DNA from: Candidatus Fraserbacteria bacterium | Lineage (GTDB): Bacteria; Bipolaricaulota; Bipolaricaulia; RBG-16-55-9; JAJCYT01 | Assembly (NCBI GenBank): GCA_029262795.1 | Contig: JAJCYT010000032.1 | Coordinates: 54,378 to 118,377, forward strand | Direction of reading: 5' to 3' | Length of the DNA stretch: 64,000 nt | Part shown: positions 8,395 through 17,037 of the stretch, piece after piece | Position numbering within the stretch: position 1 is the first letter of the stretch | Layout: each line of letters starts with the position of its first letter | Notes under the pieces: generated by a model | What the model saw: only the letters and a program-made list of their open reading frames with translations | The model's database searches: none | What the model was told of the DNA's origin: nothing | Program-made: the position numbers and the translations under genes

Positions 8395-9614
8395 TGCCTC
8401 AGACTTTCGAGCAGTTTTTCAATTTCTTCCTCAGTGGTATAGCAGGCGCAGCCGATGCGGACCAAGCCGCCTTGATCTGCGATGCTTAAGCGGTCAATCA
8501 CAGTGGTGGCGTAGAAGTCGCCGTCGGAGGCGAATAGTCCTTGAGTGGCAAGGTGTTTGCACACGTCGGCTGAGGATTTGCCGTTGATGGTGAAGCCAAC
8601 GGTGGAGGTTCGTGGTTGATCCGGCGCGGGGCCGTAGAGGGTCACGCCGTCGATTTGGCTCAGGCCATTCCACAGTTTGAGGGTCAGGGCTTCCGCGCGA
8701 TGGTGGAGTTCTTCAATCGCAATTTTCAAACGAGTGCGACGATCAGGGCCTTCTGCAAGTGAGGCCAAAAAATCCACCGCAGCCGCAGCACCATTGATGC
8801 TTTCGTGGCTCTGCGTGCCGGTTTCAATACGTTCGGGGGCGACATCATCTACAGGCAACAGTTTTGGCACGTCCAAAGATTGCAACAGTTCATGCTTTCC
8901 GTAAAGCACCCCTTGGTGAGGGCCGTAGAATTTGTAAGGCGAACACGCCAGGAAATCACAACCAATGGCTTTTACATCAGGCAGATTGTGGGCGGCGTAA
9001 TGGACCGCATCCACATACACCAACGCGCCAACCGCGTGTGCCATCTCCGTGGCTTTGCTCACGTCTGTGACTGTGCCAAGCGCGTTGGAGGCTGCGCCAA
9101 TAGCCAGCAGTTTCGTGTTCGAGTTCAACAGGCTGGCGAGATGATCCCAGTCCAGTTGTCCGGTTTCAGGTTTCATTTTCGCTTTGTGAACGGTCACGCC
9201 GCGTTCTTTCACCAATCGCAACCAGGGATCAACATTCGCATGGTGATCCAACTCAGTCACGACCAACTCATCTCCCGCGCCCCAGTTGATGCTCAATGCT
9301 CTGGACACGTGATAGGTTAGCGTGGTCATGTTGGGACCAAACACCACTTCGTTGGGATTGCAATTAAAAAAATCTGCAAACGTCTGGCGGGCGTTAGCTA
9401 AAATTTGATCGGTCTCCGCGCTGGTCGGATAGTTCCAATGCGTGTTGGCGTTGTGATGAAAGAGGTAATCGGCAATGGCATCCACTACCATGCGCGGCGT
9501 CTGTGTGCCGCCAGGGCCGTCAAAATATGCCACAGGGTGTCCATTGTGCTGGCGCTCCAATGCCGGAAAATGGGTGCGGATTTCTTGAACGGATGCAACA
9601 TGGGTGGTCGCCAT
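8391..9614 (-). CDS. Class V aminotransferase, cysteine-desulfurase-like (VC1184 subfamily)
   Basis: A 407-residue PLP enzyme of the SufS/NifS-like class V fold. Visible active-site residues are His124 in ELDHHANVDPW, Asp202 and His205 in VYVDAVHYAAH, and the PLP lysine Lys228 in SPYKFYGPHQG. The N-terminal YFDGPGGTQTP motif is typical of the VC1184 subfamily rather than IscS or SufS. No Cys-containing persulfide loop is obvious in the usual position, so true desulfurase activity is uncertain; selenocysteine- or other beta-lyase activity is possible. SD GAGGTAA supports the start. It heads a three-gene operon with two small membrane proteins. Confidence 0.9.
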   Translation of the reverse strand: MATTHVASVQEIRTHFPALERQHNGHPVAYFDGPGGTQTPRMVVDAIADYLFHHNANTHWNYPTSAETDQILANARQTFADFFNCNPNEVVFGPNMTTLTYHVSRALSINWGAGDELVVTELDHHANVDPWLRLVKERGVTVHKAKMKPETGQLDWDHLASLLNSNTKLLAIGAASNALGTVTDVSKATEMAHAVGALVYVDAVHYAAHNLPDVKAIGCDFLACSPYKFYGPHQGVLYGKHELLQSLDVPKLLPVDDVAPERIETGTQSHESINGAAAAVDFLASLAEGPDRRTRLKIAIEELHHRAEALTLKLWNGLSQIDGVTLYGPAPDQPRTSTVGFTINGKSSADVCKHLATQGLFASDGDFYATTVIDRLSIADQGGLVRIGCACYTTEEEIEKLLESLRQ

Positions 9615-9764
9615 ACAAATTACCTCGCTTTTGGGTTGTTTTTACACGCTTGAAACCAGTATGCTTCATACCAGCCAATGCGAGTATACGTCGGTTTTTA
9701 TTAACGATCAACTTAGGAGAAATATAAAAGGTTCAATAACCAAAACCATTTAAAATTGAAAAGG

Positions 9765-9815
9765 CTTCAATCCCCAACCCCTTGATCTCAAGGGGCTGCG
9801 ATTTGGGATGACTGA
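9765..9815. repeat. Dispersed palindromic repeat, copy 1 (diverged)
   Basis: The core CCCCTTGA-TC-TCAAGGGG (9778-9795) is a perfect inverted repeat flanked by AATCCCCAA on the left and TTGGGA on the right. The flanks resemble those of the CCCCCTTTATGTAAAGGGGG copies at 24.5 and 40.6 kb. It lies between the aminotransferase and AIM24 genes. Confidence 0.5.
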
Positions 9816-9876
9816 CGTTGATTCTGGATTGCGGTTCGGGATTCTTGGCATAGAGTGAAAACATGAGGGGGCATAC

Positions 9877-10587
9877 ATGGCACACGAGATTGATTACAAA
9901 ATTCATGGCAATGATTTGCAGATGGTCGAAGTTGGGCTTGATCCTGAAGAAGCCGTTCAGGCCGAAGTCGGTACGATGCTGTTTATGGAGGAAAACATCG
10001 AAATGCAGACATCCACCGGCGGCGGTATTTTTAGCGGTCTCAAACGAATGGTCACCGGCGATAACTTTTTTATCAGTTCATTCCTGAATAAAGGTGAGAA
10101 AAAAAGCAACGTGGCCTTTGGCGCGCCATATCCAGGGGCAGTGATTCCACTGGACTTAGCGCAAATGGGGCCGGTTCTTTGTCAAAAAGATGCGTTCCTG
10201 TGCGCGGCCCAAGGCATCGAAATTGATGTGGCTTTCACTAAAAAACTGGGTGCAGGCTTCTTCGGTGGCGAAGGGTTTATCCTTCAAAAACTACATGGCG
10301 AAGGCTTAGCTTTTGTTCATGCAGGCGGCACAGTCATCAAAAAAGATCTGGCCGATGGTCAAGTGCTTCGCGTTGATACAGGCACCCTGGTCGCCTTCTC
10401 TCAGACTGTCGATTACGACATCAAATTTATGGGCGGCTTCAAAAACGTATTGTTCGGTGGCGAAGGTTTGTTCCTTGCCCGAATGAAAGGCCCAGGCACT
10501 GTGTATCTGCAAAGCCTGCCCTTCTCTCGTTTGGTGGATCGCATTGAAGCTGCTGCGTCACTTATTCGCGTGAATGATGAAGGTTAA
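9877..10587 (+). CDS. AIM24 / TIGR00266 family protein
   Basis: 236 residues with the glycine-rich beta-barrel repeat of the family: VGTMLFMEENIEMQTSTGGGIFSGLKR near the start, then KLGAGFFGGEGFILQKLHGEG and GGFKNVLFGGEGLFLARMKGPG as the internal repeats. Its yeast relative acts in mitochondrial biogenesis; bacterial homologues are cytosolic proteins of unclear function that often sit beside membrane-protein genes. The SD-like GAGGGGG precedes the ATG. The stop overlaps the next start by one base (TAATG), so it is coupled to the BrkB-family membrane protein. Confidence 0.93.
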   Translation: MAHEIDYKIHGNDLQMVEVGLDPEEAVQAEVGTMLFMEENIEMQTSTGGGIFSGLKRMVTGDNFFISSFLNKGEKKSNVAFGAPYPGAVIPLDLAQMGPVLCQKDAFLCAAQGIEIDVAFTKKLGAGFFGGEGFILQKLHGEGLAFVHAGGTVIKKDLADGQVLRVDTGTLVAFSQTVDYDIKFMGGFKNVLFGGEGLFLARMKGPGTVYLQSLPFSRLVDRIEAAASLIRVNDEG

Positions 10588-11507
10588 TGTTTTCCTGGCT
10601 TAAGACGATTCAAAAGAAGGTTGAGGCATCTGCTGAGCGACACAAGAGTGTCGCTCACTGCCTCACCGTTTATCAGATCATCGACAAAACCATACGCAGC
10701 TTCCTTCGAGCCCGTGCGTTGGAAGGTGGCGCCAGTATCGCGTTTTATGCTTTCTTTTCATTGTTTCCAACGTTGTTGTTTATCATCTCCATCCTTAGTT
10801 TTTTCCTCAAGCCTGCCGAAGTGAACGTTGAAGTTTTTAAGCTGGTCAAAGATTTTTTCCCGATCTCGCAGGAGGACATTCTCCCGTTGATCGAAGGCAC
10901 GATCAACACCGTGGTAGATCGTCGAAGTTCAATGAGTATTATCGCGGTTGTTGGCCTACTCTGGTCAGGATCAAACGTTTTTACGGTGGTGGTCCGAAAC
11001 CTCAATCGGGCTTGGGGCAGCAAATCCGCGCCGCTTCATTTTCTCAAAGCACGATTGATTGCCATTATCATCATTGCATCATTGGCGGGCTTTATCACGC
11101 TTTCGCTCCTTATAAATCCCATTGTGGAATTGCTGGCCAATTACGAGTTGGGTACGGTGGCCATGTATCAAACGACCTTTTGGTGGGCGTTTACGCTGGC
11201 ACTGCCGCACTTTTTCAGCTTGCTGTTTTTCTTTGCAATGTATTATTGGATACCTGCCACCAACGTCCACTGGCTCGAAGCCGCTATTGGCGCAGTGCTG
11301 TCCAACTTCGCCTGGCAAAGCAGCATTTGGGGGCTGACCTGGTTGATCACCGAAGGCGTGATTAATTATCAACTGGTTTATGGATCACTCACCACTATTG
11401 TTCTCATCATGGCCTGGATATACATCAGTAATCTCATCCTGTTGTTTGGCGCGCATTTGAGTGCGTCAGTGGCTCAGTATCGACGTCATCTGCCTGATGT
11501 TGTCTAG
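10587..11507 (+). CDS. YihY/BrkB family inner-membrane protein
   Basis: 306 residues with about six transmembrane helices starting near residue 48 (GGASIAFYAFFSLFPTLLFIIS), the conserved signature of the family, and later LLWSGSNVFTVVVRNLNRAWG and YWIPATNVHWLEAAIGAVLSNFAW. The family was once called RNase BN by mistake. Roles proposed include lipid or solute transport across the inner membrane. It is translationally coupled to the AIM24 protein and convergent with the serine hydrolase gene, 11 bp away. Confidence 0.93.
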   Translation: MFSWLKTIQKKVEASAERHKSVAHCLTVYQIIDKTIRSFLRARALEGGASIAFYAFFSLFPTLLFIISILSFFLKPAEVNVEVFKLVKDFFPISQEDILPLIEGTINTVVDRRSSMSIIAVVGLLWSGSNVFTVVVRNLNRAWGSKSAPLHFLKARLIAIIIIASLAGFITLSLLINPIVELLANYELGTVAMYQTTFWWAFTLALPHFFSLLFFFAMYYWIPATNVHWLEAAIGAVLSNFAWQSSIWGLTWLITEGVINYQLVYGSLTTIVLIMAWIYISNLILLFGAHLSASVAQYRRHLPDVV

Positions 11508-11518
11508 AGGTAGATAGC

Positions 11519-12652
11519 TTATTCATTCGAACCTTCAAGTTTTTCCAAACCTTCTCGGATCAGTTGAGAAATGGTGCCCCACTTGCCCCAGATGGCTTCG
11601 TTGCGGGTGTTTACCATGAAGATGCCAACGATGTTGCGCTCGAAGTTGATCCAGGGTGTGTAGCCCGCGCCGCCAGGACTGCTGGCGGTGATAAGGTTGC
11701 CGTCGTCATCCACACGATCACGCCAGATGCCCAGGCCGTAAGAGGTGTCACCACCTCTTGGAGTGAAGGCGATTTCTGCATTGGCCGTTTGGTCAGCGAA
11801 CATTTCTTTCAGTGAAGACTCAGACAGAATTTGTTTGCCATTGTAAACGCCGCCATCCAGAATCATTTGTAAAAAGCGACCATAGTCCTGAAGCGACGAC
11901 ACCACATAGCCCTCGGACAAAATTGGATTGCGTGTGTTTCCATAGTAAGTTCGGATCATGTCCATTGGATCGACAAAGTACTTAAAGAAGAGATCGGCCC
12001 AAAGTTTTCCCTCTCCCACAACCACTTCGGCCACGCGTCCTGCCACCGAAAAAGGTGCACCTGCGTACGCGAATGTAGTTCCAGGTGTAGATGCCAATTG
12101 AGATTTTGCAATGGCTCGAACGCATTGATCCAGCAGGATTTCTGTTTGAAACATGCATGGATGATATGAGGGTAAACCGGAGGTATGGGACAGCAATTGA
12201 CGAATTGTAATGGTGCCTGCCACGCCTTCAAAATAGTCCAGATGTTTGGAAACAGGATCATCCAGCGACAAAAGCCCTTCATCCACCAAGCGCAGGATGG
12301 TTGCCGCCGAGATCCACTTTGCTGCGGAAATCAAAGGCACAACGGTGTTTTCGTAATAGCTGCCGAAGTATGATTCGCACAAGACAATGCCATCCTTGGC
12401 CAAATACATGGCTGTGCCTTCAAGCTGTAAATCTTCCACAACCTGTTTCATCATCGCCGCAGCTGGAGCCAGCTCAACGATGCAGCCATCAACATACACA
12501 GGTTCAGATCCAACTTCTGCCACAGAATTTCCGATTGTATCTGTTTGCGCCTCTGATGATGACCCAGATGTTTCAGAACCCTCATTACACCCCAGCAAAA
12601 ACATGCTTGCCATCAGCATCAAAACCCCGCTGAACAAATATCGAAATTCCAT
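11519..12652 (-). CDS. Serine hydrolase lipoprotein (class C beta-lactamase / DD-peptidase fold)
   Basis: 377 residues. MLMASMFLLGC gives a lipoprotein signal with Cys22. The catalytic SxxK motif is Ser109-Ala-Ala-Lys112 in PLISAAKWISAATIL, the second motif is Tyr196 in FAYAGAPFSVAGR, and the signature LLSHTSGLPSYH follows the family pattern. Such proteins hydrolyse D-amino-acid peptides, esters or lactams outside the membrane; true beta-lactamase activity cannot be inferred. I use the ATG at 12652; an in-frame GTG lies one codon earlier. The promoter region has three AATGACA-type boxes, and the NarL-type response regulator gene lies directly upstream on the same strand. Confidence 0.88.
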   Translation of the reverse strand: MEFRYLFSGVLMLMASMFLLGCNEGSETSGSSSEAQTDTIGNSVAEVGSEPVYVDGCIVELAPAAAMMKQVVEDLQLEGTAMYLAKDGIVLCESYFGSYYENTVVPLISAAKWISAATILRLVDEGLLSLDDPVSKHLDYFEGVAGTITIRQLLSHTSGLPSYHPCMFQTEILLDQCVRAIAKSQLASTPGTTFAYAGAPFSVAGRVAEVVVGEGKLWADLFFKYFVDPMDMIRTYYGNTRNPILSEGYVVSSLQDYGRFLQMILDGGVYNGKQILSESSLKEMFADQTANAEIAFTPRGGDTSYGLGIWRDRVDDDGNLITASSPGGAGYTPWINFERNIVGIFMVNTRNEAIWGKWGTISQLIREGLEKLEGSNE

Positions 12653-12653
12653 C

Positions 12654-12722
12654 ACAATGACAAACGCCCCTTCCCTTTGATGGTGTCATTGTAAATGGCC
12701 ACTGGAGAATTATGACTGTCAT
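12654..12722 (-). promoter_or_regulatory. Putative operator: paired AATGACA boxes upstream of the serine hydrolase
   Basis: ACAATGACA (12654-12662) and TGTCATTGT (12684-12692) are perfect inverted repeats. Further upstream is the 11-bp palindrome ATGACTGTCAT (12712-12722), with TATAAT directly adjoining on the minus strand. The shared half-site suggests one dimeric regulator, perhaps the adjacent NarL-family response regulator. Confidence 0.45.
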
Positions 12723-12755
12723 TATAAATTTTGATGGTTAGGTGGTGGGTTGAAA

Positions 12756-13406
12756 TTAAGCTTCATCGTCCAGAGGGACGATCCCTTGTTTTAAAGCATA
12801 GATGGCGACTTGAGTTCGATCATCTAGATGGAGTTTGCTCAAAATGTTGCTGATGTGGGTTTTGACCGTTTTTTCGCTCAGGTTCAAATTCTTGGCGATA
12901 TTGCGATTATCGAAGCCGCCAGTGATTTCTTTTAAAACATCCAATTCACGTGCGGTGAGGTTGTCGGCAGAAGGGCGTGTGCCTGCAATTTCACCCATCA
13001 TGCGTTGGGCCACACGGGGGTGGAGTCGGGCTTCGCCTTTGGCGGCGGCGTGAACAGCATCAATCACTTCATCCGGTGTGGCGCTCTTCAATAGATAACT
13101 GAGCGCCCCCGCTTTGATGGCGGGAAACACCATCGCATCCTGATGATGGCTGGTGAGGATGATGATCTGTGTATTGGGGCTGATTTTTCTGATCTGTTCT
13201 GTGGCTTCAATGCCACTGAGTTTGGGCATGTTGATGTCCATGAGAATTACATCAGGCGGGTTTTCTTCAATGAATTTGACGGCAGCTTCACCGTCTTCCA
13301 CCTGGCCGACGACATCGATGCCCTCTTGAACTTCCAGTAAAGCATGCATCCCTTGGCGTACGACTGGATGATCGTCTGCAATCAATACGGAAATGGAATC
13401 AGACAT
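12756..13406 (-). CDS. NarL/FixJ-family response regulator
   Basis: 216 residues. Receiver domain with acidic pocket DDH at 11-13, phospho-acceptor Asp57 in PPDVILMDINMPKLSG, the switch Thr in IIILTSHH and Lys in SYLLKSATPDE. The C-terminal LuxR helix-turn-helix begins at LTARELDVLKEITGGFDNRNIAKNLNLSEKTVKTHISNI. Start at 13406 is set by the SD GGAGG; longer open frame upstream lies inside the kinase gene. It overlaps the kinase by eight bases and is its cognate partner. Candidate targets include its own neighbourhood, notably the serine hydrolase gene. Confidence 0.95.
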   Translation of the reverse strand: MSDSISVLIADDHPVVRQGMHALLEVQEGIDVVGQVEDGEAAVKFIEENPPDVILMDINMPKLSGIEATEQIRKISPNTQIIILTSHHQDAMVFPAIKAGALSYLLKSATPDEVIDAVHAAAKGEARLHPRVAQRMMGEIAGTRPSADNLTARELDVLKEITGGFDNRNIAKNLNLSEKTVKTHISNILSKLHLDDRTQVAIYALKQGIVPLDDEA

Positions 13407-14961
13407 GCGGCACCTCCAGGGCGACACTCGGAATGGTTGCTGTGATGATCGTACCACGTTCAAACTGGCTATCAATGTTCAATTGTCCGTTGACTTCGGT
13501 GGCGCGTTCTTTCATGCTGCCGAGGCCCAGGGACTGTAAAGAATGTGATGCTTTTGGATCAAAGCCGCGTCCATCATCTGTAATTTTGAGTTGAACATTT
13601 TTAAGATCATAATTCAAATCAATCCGAACGTGCTGCGCTTTTGCATGACGTGCAATGTTATTGAGTGCTTCCTGTGTGATTCGATAAAGGGCTTGTTCAA
13701 TGTTAATTGGCAATTCGCGTTCACCACTGACTTCGAATTCAATTTGAACTTTGGTCTGTTCTGACCATTGATTTGTAAGTTCTTTCAAGGCAGTCACCAA
13801 CCCTTTGTCTTCCAATGATGCGGGACGAAGTTGTTGGATGATGCTGTCCATTTCTTCAAGAATCGTTTGAGTGAGTTCGGACAATTGCTGCAAGCGTTCT
13901 CTGGCCAGTTCAGGGTCTTTACTGATAAGCGGTTGAAGCGATCCAGCTGTCAGGCTCAAACCAAAAAGCTGTTGTTTGATCGCATCATGCAAGTCACGGG
14001 CCAGACGGTTTCGTTCTTCGAGTTGGGCCAGCCCTCGTGCTTCTTCTGCGAGTTGAGCGTTTTTATCTGCAAGCATTTTCAATTCCTTCATCTGCGAACT
14101 GATCTGCTCGGCCATGCCATTGAATTGTGACGTGAGTTGTGTGATTTCATCATTGCCCAATACTTCAACACGTTGAGACAGATCGCCTGTGGCATAGGCC
14201 TTGCTCACACTGCTGAGTTGATTGATTCTGCGTGTGAAAGATTTTGAAAGATATGCACTCACTATTCCAGAGACCAACAATGCCACCAAGCCTGCAACCA
14301 TCAACCCGCCGCCGAGATACACAAAAGCTTGAGCCATCATGGACGAAACTGCATCGCCATTGGCACGAAAATACACCCAGCCCAACAGTTTATCCTGGTC
14401 GCTGATGATGGCGGATTGTCCAATATAGTGATTGTCCTGAATGGCGTAATGGGTCCAGGCTTCAGGCTCATCAAAAATGAATTTGGCATCTTTTTGATTC
14501 AGCCAGTTTGCGCGAAATCCGGGTGGAAGGTGTTCGCGAATATTTGTGCCAATAGGTAAAAGGACTGTGTGATTGCTACCAAGAATGATGCCTTCGGTTG
14601 AGATCAGCACCATCCAGTCATCAAGTTCTGGATCGAAAAAATCTTCAGCGGTGTCATTGTCGTCTGGATCTTTGATCTCCTGCCACAAAACGTCACAAAA
14701 GATGTCGCCAAAATTGTCTGCGATGAACAGGCAACTGAAGTTTTCGTCAAAGCGATCACCCTGCACATCCACTTGATAACCGATGTCGTCGGCAATAAAG
14801 AAAGCTTGTTCGCCCGCCCACTCTGCGGGGAGGTTGGTTTGTAAATAGATGAAATATCCTGTGATGAGCAGGGCGGCGAGAATGAGTACCGACACCAATG
14901 TCACCGCAAGGTGGGAGAGTGTGAGTTTGGTTTGCAGTTTGCTTTTTATCAGTTTTGGCAT
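13399..14961 (-). CDS. NarX/DegS-type sensor histidine kinase (HisKA_3)
   Basis: 520 residues. Two membrane helices (about 18-40 and 214-238) enclose an acidic extracytoplasmic sensor of about 170 residues. HAMP spans about 235-290, a short coiled coil follows, then the HisKA_3 dimerisation motif LEERNRLARDLHDAIKQQL with His325 and a GHKL ATPase (ITDDGRGFDPKA, SLGLGSMKERATEV). It phosphorylates the downstream response regulator. No SD is present; TATAAT at 14969-14974 (minus strand) ends seven bases before the ATG, which predicts a leaderless transcript. The extracytoplasmic domain matches no sensor family I know. Confidence 0.94.
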   Translation of the reverse strand: MPKLIKSKLQTKLTLSHLAVTLVSVLILAALLITGYFIYLQTNLPAEWAGEQAFFIADDIGYQVDVQGDRFDENFSCLFIADNFGDIFCDVLWQEIKDPDDNDTAEDFFDPELDDWMVLISTEGIILGSNHTVLLPIGTNIREHLPPGFRANWLNQKDAKFIFDEPEAWTHYAIQDNHYIGQSAIISDQDKLLGWVYFRANGDAVSSMMAQAFVYLGGGLMVAGLVALLVSGIVSAYLSKSFTRRINQLSSVSKAYATGDLSQRVEVLGNDEITQLTSQFNGMAEQISSQMKELKMLADKNAQLAEEARGLAQLEERNRLARDLHDAIKQQLFGLSLTAGSLQPLISKDPELARERLQQLSELTQTILEEMDSIIQQLRPASLEDKGLVTALKELTNQWSEQTKVQIEFEVSGERELPINIEQALYRITQEALNNIARHAKAQHVRIDLNYDLKNVQLKITDDGRGFDPKASHSLQSLGLGSMKERATEVNGQLNIDSQFERGTIITATIPSVALEVPHV

Positions 14962-14992
14962 CTTTTTAATTATAAGCGTTTTGTGAAATGGA

Positions 14993-15023
14993 AAAGCGGG
15001 CGCATGGCAAGTGCGCCCGCTTT
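14993..15023 (-). terminator. Intrinsic terminator after the metalloprotease gene
   Basis: AAAGCGGGCGCA, a 7-base loop and TGCGCCCGCTTT form a 12-bp perfect stem ending in a T-rich run on the minus strand. It lies six bases after the metalloprotease stop and separates that gene from the kinase promoter. Confidence 0.8.
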
Positions 15024-15028
15024 GATCC

Positions 15029-16840
15029 TTAGTTTAATTGAGACAACAAGCTGGAGGCAGCATTGATCACGGTGTTGGTGTCCAAGTTGGAGCTGATTTC
15101 AATCACCAATCCATCGAGGATGAACGTGGCGATAAAGTATGGATCACCTGGCTCACTCAAGTCTTCGACAGCCACTTCGACGCCCTGGATTTGGATGGTG
15201 TCAGCAGGGGACAATTCAAAGCCGAACTCGTTGATGAATAAGTCGTCCAAGTTGTCGTAGAAAGTGTCTCGGATGACGATTTGCATGAAGTCGCCATCGA
15301 AATTTTCGAAGAGGAGAACCGTTTCCAAGTTGCCTTCAAATTCTTCTTCAAAGGCATCGATCAATTCGAGATCGGCTGGCAAGTTATTTGGAATGAATTC
15401 CTCAGGTGCATCGATGGGATTAAGCTCACCATCGCCGCCACCGAAATCATCGTCACCAAAGTTGCCGCCACCGGAATCACGACCACCAAACTCACCTTCC
15501 TGTGGGGCTTCAAAGTTGGCTGCGTTGAACTGGATTGGTGAGCCACCTGCCTGTCCACCCGAACTGAGGCTGGCGGTGTAAGTTTCGGCCTGACAATCTG
15601 AAACATCACTGGCGAGGTTGGCGTTGATGACGATTAAGAAAAGCTGATCGTAGTCATCTGCATTCACCGTGGCCTGACCGTTTTGGAGATCAAACACTTC
15701 AGCTTGATTGCCATTGATGCCCACCACGCGGCCCTCCAAATTGCTGTTGTCCAAGCTGATCGTGTTCAAACCACTGGCAGCAATTTCCAAGAAGTCATAG
15801 CCCACCTGCTCCACGCCGGAGGTTGGATTGAAACTACCACTGGAAAGTGTGCCTTCCAAGCGCACGGTTGGATAATTGACGCCTTCTTCAAAATCACGAG
15901 TCAAGATGGACACCGCAAAGTTGCGGATCACATCGTTTAATGTGGTGCCGACCTGATTCAATGCGGCTTCGACCACGTCGTAACCTTCCAAGTCAACTGT
16001 TCTCTCCCACATGTTGCGAATGGTGTTGTGGCCGAACTCTTCAGAAATGGCCCGTAAGAAAATCCACATGGCGTAAGGATCGGCGCTGAACTGACAGGTG
16101 CTTGGAGAGCCGACCACTTCACCAATGAGTTCATCGGCATCGTTTACTTCGTCATACACTTCGTCCTGAATCCAGGTGGCGGTGGATTCCCAGAGCCATT
16201 CCAAAGTTTCCTGGCCGTCATAGCCCATTTGGATGGAGTGCATGTATTCATGGGCGACGGTGGTGCGGAGCAATTGCTCTTCAAACACGCCACCTTCCTC
16301 GTAGTCGTTGTCCAAGCCCATATAGGAAAAAGAAGATCGGGTTTCAATCACGTTTGGAGAATTTGGGTTGTCGCCGACGGTGGTTTCATCAAAACCGCCA
16401 TCCACAAAACCGGCAATGCCGTCGCTGAGCATTTCCTGTAAGTACACATCGTAAAGATTGTTACCGCCGAACCCATTGTCACTGGGCGGGTTCAACCAAC
16501 CCAACTGATTGACGATGATGTCATGTACTTCTTCCAACAACTCAGCAACACGTTCCACATAGTCAGGTGTGCCATCGTTGTTGGCATCTGCACGAGGCAC
16601 GGCATCTGTGCCAGAGCGCGTGAAGTGGATGCGGAAGTTGGTGGTATCAAACGTTTGCTCATTGCCACTCAATTCCGGTGCTGAAAAAAATTCATCCGTT
16701 TCCTGGAAGCGGTCTGCCTGAGCGCGCATTGGATGGTTATGATCCAATGAAAACACAGGGGCGGCGCAAGCGGTTACCCCCAACAACAACGTGAGCGCCA
16801 CGATGCTGAAGATCGATTGGTAGAGATTTTTGCTGGTCAT
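15029..16840 (-). CDS. Secreted zinc metalloprotease-like lipoprotein (MXAN_6640-like)
   Basis: 603 residues. Signal peptide with lipobox LGVTAC (Cys25). The catalytic domain contains ADANNDGTPDYVERV (calcium-loop-like, about 84-98) and the zinc motif HEYMH at 197-201, followed by WLWESTATW (Glu218), the pattern of gluzincin-like peptidases. A beta domain and an acidic Gly/Asp linker (about 445-480) follow. The C-terminal module of about 110 residues ends FILDGLVIEISSNLDTNTVI, resembling the DUF4367-type end of the protein at 56859. SD GAGGAGG precedes the ATG. The role is probably extracellular proteolysis or envelope maintenance; the substrate is unknown. Confidence 0.85.
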   Translation of the reverse strand: MTSKNLYQSIFSIVALTLLLGVTACAAPVFSLDHNHPMRAQADRFQETDEFFSAPELSGNEQTFDTTNFRIHFTRSGTDAVPRADANNDGTPDYVERVAELLEEVHDIIVNQLGWLNPPSDNGFGGNNLYDVYLQEMLSDGIAGFVDGGFDETTVGDNPNSPNVIETRSSFSYMGLDNDYEEGGVFEEQLLRTTVAHEYMHSIQMGYDGQETLEWLWESTATWIQDEVYDEVNDADELIGEVVGSPSTCQFSADPYAMWIFLRAISEEFGHNTIRNMWERTVDLEGYDVVEAALNQVGTTLNDVIRNFAVSILTRDFEEGVNYPTVRLEGTLSSGSFNPTSGVEQVGYDFLEIAASGLNTISLDNSNLEGRVVGINGNQAEVFDLQNGQATVNADDYDQLFLIVINANLASDVSDCQAETYTASLSSGGQAGGSPIQFNAANFEAPQEGEFGGRDSGGGNFGDDDFGGGDGELNPIDAPEEFIPNNLPADLELIDAFEEEFEGNLETVLLFENFDGDFMQIVIRDTFYDNLDDLFINEFGFELSPADTIQIQGVEVAVEDLSEPGDPYFIATFILDGLVIEISSNLDTNTVINAASSLLSQLN

Positions 16841-16959
16841 GATGTGCCTCCTCTAAATTTGTTCTTTTTAATTTTGATTCAAAATTTCGAATGTTTACTT
16901 TCATCTGAAACCAGCGTAAAACGAATTTGAGAAAAATACATCAGGCCAGCAGGGTAAGC

Positions 16960-16985
16960 CCACCTCAGACTTTGGGCTGAGGTGG
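16960..16985. promoter_or_regulatory. Inverted repeat in a divergent intergenic region
   Basis: CCACCTCAG-ACTTTGGG-CTGAGGTGG is a perfect 9-bp inverted repeat between the divergent metalloprotease and EamA genes. It sits 15 bp upstream of the EamA -35. No T-run follows, so an operator is more likely than a terminator. Confidence 0.4.
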
Positions 16986-16999
16986 AGTTGGGCGATTGA

Positions 17000-17028
17000 T
17001 TGTCAATTTGGCCGATATGAAGTAATTT
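17000..17028 (+). promoter_or_regulatory. Promoter of the EamA gene (leaderless arrangement)
   Basis: TTGTCA (17000-17005), 17-bp spacer, TAATTT (17023-17028). The predicted +1 at about 17035 is three bases before the ATG, leaving no room for an SD. Confidence 0.6.
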
Positions 17029-17037
17029 AGTGCCCTT

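Noticed and set aside
16960..16985. Inverted repeat as a terminator
   Set aside because: It lies between two divergent genes, where no transcript needs ending, and has no T-run. Kept only as a possible operator.
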